From NCBI GenBank assembly GCA_030618945.1, contig JAUXCI010000065.1:1-10277 (forward strand): a DNA stretch of 10,277 nucleotides. Reading direction: 5' to 3'. The translations under genes were made by a program, and so were the position numbers. The first letter of the stretch is position 1; every line of letters begins with the position of its first letter. Positions 5,723 to 10,277 of the stretch are shown piece after piece. The notes beneath the pieces are model-generated. The model did no database searches. It had not been told where the DNA came from and was given only the letters and a program-made list of their open reading frames with translations. The stretch comes from Flavobacteriaceae bacterium (GTDB lineage: Bacteria; Bacteroidota; Bacteroidia; Flavobacteriales; Flavobacteriaceae).

Positions 5723-7507
5723 TCAACTGGCTTGTTTTTGAACAAATTGAATATTGTATAACTTACTGTAATATCCTTTTTTAGCCAAAAGTTCAGCATG
5801 ATTTCCCTGCTCAACAATTTGGCCATCTTCCATCACTATGATCTTGTCAGCCTTCTGAATCGTTGCAAGTCTATGAGCAATAATGATAGAGGTCCTGTTT
5901 TTTGTTATTTTTTCAGTTGCATCCTGAATTAACTTTTCAGAATAAGCATCTATTGAAGAAGTGGCCTCATCCAGAATAAGAATTCCGGGTTTGCTCACTG
6001 AAGCTCTTAAAAACGCGATTAATTGCCTTTGACCAACCGATAACATTGCTCCTCTTTCCTTTACATTATAATCATAACCGCCCGGTAACGACATGATAAA
6101 ATCGTGAATGCCGATTTCCTTTGCAACCCTTTTTACCTCATCCAAAGAGATGGAGCTATCCTTCAAAGTAATATTATTATATATGGTATCCGAAAAGAGA
6201 AATACATCCTGTAAAACAACTGCAATTTGGTTGCGAAGTTCATGCAAATAATAATCTGAAATATTTACATCATCAATTTTGATCTCCCCTTTATTGATCC
6301 CATAAAATCGATTTAATAAATTGATAATAGTTGATTTTCCGGCTCCAGTGGCGCCTACAATTGCTACGGTTTGGCCTGGTTGTACACCAAATGAAATACC
6401 CTTTATAACCTCTTCACCCTCAATATAGCTAAAATGAACGTTTCGAAATTCAACCTTTCCTTTAAAGCGTTCTACCGAAGTAGTTCCTGTATCAATTTCA
6501 GTTTCCTGAGAGTCTACTATTAGAAAAACTCTTTCTGCTGCCACCATTCCCATCTGTAAGGTATTGAACTTATCGGCTATCTGCCTAAGCGGCCTAAAAA
6601 GCATATTATTCATCATGATAAAACTGATGATTTCCCCGGCCGAAACTGAATTGCTTACCGCCGCGTTCAAACCGCCATACCAAACTACTAAGCCTATCGC
6701 AATAGAAGGTAGAACCTCAGCTATCGGAAAGAATATTGAATTATACCAAACCGTCCTTACCCAAGCCTTTTTATGTTTTTCATTGATATTTTTAAACTTC
6801 TCATATTCAATTTTTTCTCGTGTAAAAAGTTGAATAATTCTCATTCCTGTGATTCTTTCCTGAACAAAGGTATTTAAATTGGACACTTCAGTTCTTACCT
6901 CCTGAAATGCCGACTTCATTGCCTTTTGAAAAATTTTTGTCGCAAAAATAAGAATGGGAAGAATAGCAAAGACAATCAAGGCCAACTCCCAATTCATATA
7001 CAGCATTACCCCAGCTATAACAATCATTTTCAACAGATCACTGATGATCACAAACAAACCTTGCCCAAATACGCTCGCAATAGTTTCAATATCAGAAACC
7101 ACTCTGGTAACCAGTTTACCCACAGCCGAAGTATTAAAGTATTGCATTTTGAAATTAAGCAAATGTCGAAAAAGCTGGGTTCTCATGTCTCTTACTATAT
7201 TTTGACCAAGCCAGTTGGCAAAATAAATGAATAGAAATTGAAAAATCACCTCAAAAAGCAATACAAAAAGCATCAAACTAACGAACACCAACAATTGCTC
7301 AGCATTCTTGTTGCTAATATAATTGTCAATGATTTGTCTTAAAAGTAAGGGTCTTACCGCTGCCAATAGGGCCACAGATAAAACGGCTAACACTGAGATA
7401 GTAAATTGAAGCTTATAAAATCTGGCATAACGCAACAATCTTGAAAAAAGCTTAACATCGTAAACTTTACCAATCACTTTTTTCTTTTCTTCTTTTTCTT
7501 TGGACAT
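5723..7507 (-). CDS. ABC exporter, fused permease-ATPase (MsbA/MdlB type)
   Basis: This 594-residue half-transporter should act as a dimer in the inner membrane. Residues 1-20 are a charged cytosolic lead. The six-helix ABC type 1 permease domain spans about 33-315. The ATPase domain (about 350-590) has Walker A GATGAGKST (385-393), Q-loop Gln433, signature LSVGQ (489-493), Walker B ILILD with Glu514 (509-514), D-loop SSID (517-520) and H-loop His545, so it should be ATP-competent. The signature has Val for the usual second-last Gly, a variant I recall as common in Bacteroidota exporters. The substrate cannot be read from sequence; lipid A core/lipid, peptide or drug export are all possible. 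ATG 7507-7505 is 2 nt after the truA stop, so the two genes share a transcript. It converges on cdaA. Confidence 0.93.
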   Translation of the reverse strand: MSKEKEEKKKVIGKVYDVKLFSRLLRYARFYKLQFTISVLAVLSVALLAAVRPLLLRQIIDNYISNKNAEQLLVFVSLMLFVLLFEVIFQFLFIYFANWLGQNIVRDMRTQLFRHLLNFKMQYFNTSAVGKLVTRVVSDIETIASVFGQGLFVIISDLLKMIVIAGVMLYMNWELALIVFAILPILIFATKIFQKAMKSAFQEVRTEVSNLNTFVQERITGMRIIQLFTREKIEYEKFKNINEKHKKAWVRTVWYNSIFFPIAEVLPSIAIGLVVWYGGLNAAVSNSVSAGEIISFIMMNNMLFRPLRQIADKFNTLQMGMVAAERVFLIVDSQETEIDTGTTSVERFKGKVEFRNVHFSYIEGEEVIKGISFGVQPGQTVAIVGATGAGKSTIINLLNRFYGINKGEIKIDDVNISDYYLHELRNQIAVVLQDVFLFSDTIYNNITLKDSSISLDEVKRVAKEIGIHDFIMSLPGGYDYNVKERGAMLSVGQRQLIAFLRASVSKPGILILDEATSSIDAYSEKLIQDATEKITKNRTSIIIAHRLATIQKADKIIVMEDGQIVEQGNHAELLAKKGYYSKLYNIQFVQKQAS

Positions 7508-7509
7508 TA

Positions 7510-8259
7510 TTAAACTTTAAATATTTCTTCCGGATAATCAACTTTGCTTAAAAACAAACCCTTTGCTTTTACAGAAGCACCTGCCTTTGTTCTATCCCTA
7601 CTCTCTATAACCGCTACAAAATCATCAAGACTCAATTCTCCCTGACCAACTTTCAATAAGGTTCCCACCATCGCCCTCACCATGTTTCTTAAGAACCTAT
7701 CAGCAGTCACATTAAAAACAAGAAGCTTATCTTCCTTCTTCCAAAAGGCCTGGGAAATATCACAATCATAAGTCTTAACATCGGTTTTTGATCGAGAAAA
7801 ACATTTAAAATCCTTATAATTCAATAGTAATTTAGCCGCCTCATTCATCTTTTTTACATTGAGGTTTGTATTTGACATCTGTAGAGATGAATCCATCAAG
7901 AAGACGTTTTTCTCCATCGAAATCTGGTAAACATAACTTCTGGCAATTGCATCAAACCTTGCATGCGCCGTATCATTGACTTCTCTAATCTGAAAAATAG
8001 CAATATCCTTGGGTAAAAACGAATTAAGCCTGAATTTTAACTTTTCTTTATCTATTGTCAAATTGATGTCAAAATGTAAAAAGAATTGACTGGCGTGAAC
8101 TCCTGTATCAGTTCTGCCGCATCCCACAACAGTAATTTCATCTCTCAGTAAAACTGACAAGGCCTTTTCTATGGTTTCCTGAACTGAGTTTTCATTGGGT
8201 TGGATCTGCCAGCCATGATACATTTTTCCGTGATAAGAAAGTTCAATAAAGTATCTCAA
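7510..8259 (-). CDS. truA: tRNA pseudouridine(38-40) synthase TruA
   Basis: TruA isomerises uridines 38-40 in the anticodon stem of many tRNAs. Numbering from TTG 8259 (249 residues), the catalytic Asp51 lies in CGRTDTGVHA (47-56). FIELSYHGKMYHGWQ opens the enzyme, and HARFDAIARSYVYQI and RFLRNMVRAMVGTLL mark the second half. The frame can be read up to a TTG at 8283, which would add eight residues. I prefer TTG 8259, because it gives the usual MRYFIEL-type start, has AAGG a few bases upstream, and because TTG 8283 sits inside an exact -7 promoter element. The first in-frame ATG is residue 13 of this version and would delete the first strand. The ABC exporter follows 2 nt downstream. The function is very secure; the exact start is moderately so. 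Confidence 0.95.
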   Translation of the reverse strand: MRYFIELSYHGKMYHGWQIQPNENSVQETIEKALSVLLRDEITVVGCGRTDTGVHASQFFLHFDINLTIDKEKLKFRLNSFLPKDIAIFQIREVNDTAHARFDAIARSYVYQISMEKNVFLMDSSLQMSNTNLNVKKMNEAAKLLLNYKDFKCFSRSKTDVKTYDCDISQAFWKKEDKLLVFNVTADRFLRNMVRAMVGTLLKVGQGELSLDDFVAVIESRDRTKAGASVKAKGLFLSKVDYPEEIFKV

Positions 8260-8280
8260 AAACCTTAATTTTATGCCAAA

Positions 8281-8288
8281 CAAATATA
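8281..8288 (-). promoter_or_regulatory. Bacteroidota -7 promoter element (TATATTTG) for truA
   Basis: Read on the minus strand, 8288 to 8281 is TATATTTG, an exact TAnnTTTG match. Transcription would start near 8274 and leave about 15 nt before TTG 8259. A TTTG (8319-8316, minus) lies 27 nt upstream, too far for a standard -33 element. The position in the 50-nt divergent gap in front of truA supports it. Confidence 0.5.
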
Positions 8289-8309
8289 ATTAAATTAATC
8301 CATAATAAT

Positions 8310-8810
8310 TTGGTCCAAAGAATCCTCCTTTTATCAGACACTCATGGCTATATAGATGATAAAATTCTAGCTTACTGCCGTCAAGCAGATGAAGTTTGGC
8401 ACGCCGGTGACATAGGGAGTTTGAAGGTTAGTCAGGAAATACAAAAAGTGAGTATCTTAAGAGCTGTATATGGAAATATTGATGATAAAGAAATACGAAG
8501 TGAATTCCCTCTAGATCTTAAATTTACTATTGAAGGTGTAAGCGTATGGATGACTCATATAGGAGGTTACCCTTCGAGATACAACCAAAGGATAAAAACT
8601 GAAATCTCCCGTAATCCACCAAAACTCTTTATTTCGGGCCATTCCCATATTCTAAAGGTGCAATTTGATAAGAAATTACAATTGTTACACATGAATCCCG
8701 GGGCTGTTGGCAATTATGGTATTCATAATGTGAAAACAATGCTCCGATTTGAAATCGATAAAAAGGAAATAAAAAATCTTGAAATAATAGAAATTAAGAG
8801 AGAATCTTAA
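8310..8810 (+). CDS. YfcE/MJ0936-like metallophosphoesterase
   Basis: This compact cytosolic calcineurin-like phosphoesterase has 166 residues. The two-metal site is complete: Asp10 and His12 (SDTH, 9-12), Asp34 (HAGDIG, 31-36), Asn56 (GNID, 55-58), His83 (THIGGYP), and His111 and His113 (GHSH, 110-113). Family members hydrolyse phosphodiesters in vitro, and their natural substrate is often unknown. The start is TTG 8310, which places ILLLSDTH at the normal distance from the N-terminus. The next in-frame Met is residue 81, and no in-frame ATG or GTG was found just upstream. It is divergent from truA across 50 nt, and its TAA overlaps the kinase stop codon on the other strand. A 7-of-8 -7 match (TAATTTTA, 8266-8273) is a weak promoter candidate. 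The family is secure; the substrate is open. Confidence 0.92.
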   Translation: MVQRILLLSDTHGYIDDKILAYCRQADEVWHAGDIGSLKVSQEIQKVSILRAVYGNIDDKEIRSEFPLDLKFTIEGVSVWMTHIGGYPSRYNQRIKTEISRNPPKLFISGHSHILKVQFDKKLQLLHMNPGAVGNYGIHNVKTMLRFEIDKKEIKNLEIIEIKRES

Positions 8811-10277
8811 ACGGCATTTGACAAATCAAGCTGATTGATGGGTACAGATATAAAAATACTTGTTCCCTCTCCTTTTTTGGAATTGATATTAAAAACGCCT
8901 TGCATGATTATTATTCTGGCCTCAATATGGCTCAAGCCTAATCCATCTTTATTTTTTGCTTTTTTAATGTCAAATCCAGTGCCATCGTCAATAATCTGAA
9001 TCAACAATTTTTCACCCCCTCCTCTTTCCATGAGATTAATAGATGCATTTTTGGCCTGACTATGCTTTAAAATATTATTGACCAACTCCTCTATAATATT
9101 GTATATTTTGATTTCAAATTGTTGATTGTAACGTTTTATCCCATTGTCATCACTGATGAATTGTATTTCAGAATTGGAATACTTTTCACAGAGGTCGTGA
9201 ATCGCAAAAGCCAATCCAAACTTTAGCAAGACCGAAGAAATCAACTCATGTGACAGGTCTCTTATCTTAACAGAGGCTTCATTCACAATTTCTTGGGCTT
9301 TACTTATTTCTATAGGAATATTTGTTTTTAATTGTGCTTTTGAAGCCTGAAGGTGAAGATTTGCTGATGACAACAGCGCACTGACACTGTCGTGCAAGAT
9401 TTCAGCTATTGTTTTTCGTTCTTTTTCCTTGGCATCAATAGTGGCATTAATGATCCTTGTTTGCAAGTTACTATGAATCTGTTCTAGCTTATTTTGTTCG
9501 GTTAACTTATAGTTTTTATAAAATATAAAGCCTATGACCAATACGATTAGGGTAATAAATGCCAAGCCACCAAATAATACTTGGGCTCTAAAGGTTTTAG
9601 CTTTTTCTTCCTCCGTTTTTTGCTCTTCTAAAGCCAGATTATATTTGGCTTCAACTTCAGCAATGCTTTGTGTCAACTGTTCATTGGTTAATTTAAATTT
9701 GAGCTTATAAGACTTATGAAGGTAACTATAGGCTTTTTCATAATCCTTGATCGAATCGTATGAAACTGAAAGGTTCTCATAAATAATTCTCCGTAAATGT
9801 TGTACTCGGCTCGTACTCGTTGTATCATCCTTTATTCTATCATATGCGGCCAAATATTTTTCAATGGCTATTTTATAATCTTGCTCAAAATGATATAAAT
9901 TTCCTAAATTGACATTGGAGGATGCAATACCTAATACGTCGTTTTGATTTATTTTTAATTCTAAGGCCTGTTTAACCCGGTGTTTAGCCAAATCAAAATT
10001 ATCATTATTTTGTGCTATTACTCCTAGATTATTATAGGCATCCCCAATTCTTTTAACAGTAGCCGGTGTTACGGGAAAATACGTTACTTTTCTAAAAAAC
10101 AATTTAGCACTATCTTGTTCGTCTTTGGCATAATAGAATCCTCCCATTCTAATTAAAGATCTTGTAATTCCAATAGTATCTTTAATAAGGTATGATTTTT
10201 GAAGTGCTATTTTATTGAAATAAATCGCCTTATCAAAATTTTGAGAATCTGCAAAAATCTTAGCCAATAAATTAGCG
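8807..10277 (-). CDS. TPR-containing sensor histidine kinase, HisKA_3 type (5' end outside window)
   Basis: The frame is open to the window edge at 10277, so the N-terminus and any signal peptide are missing; TTG 10267 is not a supported start. Numbering residues from there (486 visible), tetratricopeptide-like helical pairs fill about 1-190. A coiled coil follows (190-226), then one transmembrane helix (229-250) and a signalling helix. The HisKA_3 dimerisation/phosphoacceptor part has LHDSVSALL with His292. The ATPase domain has the N-box EELVNNILKHS (393-403), G1 DDGTG (427-431) and G2 GLGLSHIEAR (442-451). This is the layout of NarX/LytS-like Bacteroidota kinases with a periplasmic TPR sensor, which usually signal to a LuxR-type response regulator. 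None is visible here. The stop codon shares TTAA with the convergent phosphoesterase. The ligand is unknown. Confidence 0.92.
   Translation of the reverse strand, partial: ANLLAKIFADSQNFDKAIYFNKIALQKSYLIKDTIGITRSLIRMGGFYYAKDEQDSAKLFFRKVTYFPVTPATVKRIGDAYNNLGVIAQNNDNFDLAKHRVKQALELKINQNDVLGIASSNVNLGNLYHFEQDYKIAIEKYLAAYDRIKDDTTSTSRVQHLRRIIYENLSVSYDSIKDYEKAYSYLHKSYKLKFKLTNEQLTQSIAEVEAKYNLALEEQKTEEEKAKTFRAQVLFGGLAFITLIVLVIGFIFYKNYKLTEQNKLEQIHSNLQTRIINATIDAKEKERKTIAEILHDSVSALLSSANLHLQASKAQLKTNIPIEISKAQEIVNEASVKIRDLSHELISSVLLKFGLAFAIHDLCEKYSNSEIQFISDDNGIKRYNQQFEIKIYNIIEELVNNILKHSQAKNASINLMERGGGEKLLIQIIDDGTGFDIKKAKNKDGLGLSHIEARIIIMQGVFNINSKKGEGTSIFISVPINQLDLSNAV

Noticed and set aside
5714..5726. Short hairpin TTGAT-TTG-ATCAA at the end of the ABC exporter as a terminator
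   Set aside because: A 5-bp AT-rich stem without a U tract is too weak to support a terminator call.
6926..7234. Overlapping open frames on the plus strand inside the ABC exporter
   Set aside because: They are antisense to the permease domain, have no recognisable motif, and overlap each other in two frames; they are by-products of the real gene's composition.
1..10277. Search by eye for CRISPR repeats, tRNA/rRNA genes, insertion sequences and toxin-antitoxin or defence genes
   Set aside because: No regular direct repeats, terminal inverted repeats, transposase motifs or RNA gene signatures were seen; the window is filled by recognisable core genes.

Overview
This window reads as chromosomal housekeeping DNA from a member of the Bacteroidota, most likely the Flavobacteriia. 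The sequence is clearly AT-rich and has almost no Shine-Dalgarno sites. Exact matches to the Bacteroidota -7 promoter motif TAnnTTTG lie where promoters would be needed. The gene content fits the group: a DUF1599 protein beside a BT_3928-type DoxX protein, folP near a diadenylate cyclase, and a TPR-histidine kinase of the LytS/NarX-like HisKA_3 type. I see no mobile element, CRISPR array, RNA gene or phage gene.

Layout. (1) Positions 28-633, plus strand: a DUF1684 gene with a clear signal peptide, broken by one in-frame TAA at 172-174; an exact -7 element lies just upstream. (2) Positions 634-2655, minus strand: a tight operon transcribed DUF1599 -> BT_3928-like DoxX protein -> crcB fluoride channel, with gaps of 2 and 7 nt. 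(3) Positions 2656-2774: a divergent regulatory region. (4) Positions 2775-5683, plus strand: a LOG-family nucleotide phosphoribohydrolase -> folP -> an unrecognised lipoprotein -> the diadenylate cyclase cdaA, with gaps of 6, 6 and 29 nt. (5) Positions 5723-8259, minus strand: truA -> an MsbA/MdlB-type ABC exporter, 2 nt apart. (6) Positions 8310-8810, plus strand: a YfcE/MJ0936-like metallophosphoesterase, divergent from truA. (7) Positions 8807-10277, minus strand: a TPR-containing sensor histidine kinase whose N-terminus lies beyond the window edge.

The genes serve mostly separate core jobs: fluoride export, folate synthesis, c-di-AMP signalling, tRNA pseudouridylation and two-component sensing. 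The least explained parts are the lipoprotein between folP and cdaA, and the DUF1599/DoxX pair. The genes are packed very tightly: one convergent pair has abutting stop codons (TGATCA), and another shares its stop codons (TTAA). Four of the ten intact genes with a visible start appear to begin with GTG or TTG.

I did not find a convincing new defence or mobile system. The strongest anomalies are the single nonsense codon in the DUF1684 gene, the uncharacterised lipoprotein next to cdaA, and a truA promoter that overlaps a deceptive upstream TTG.
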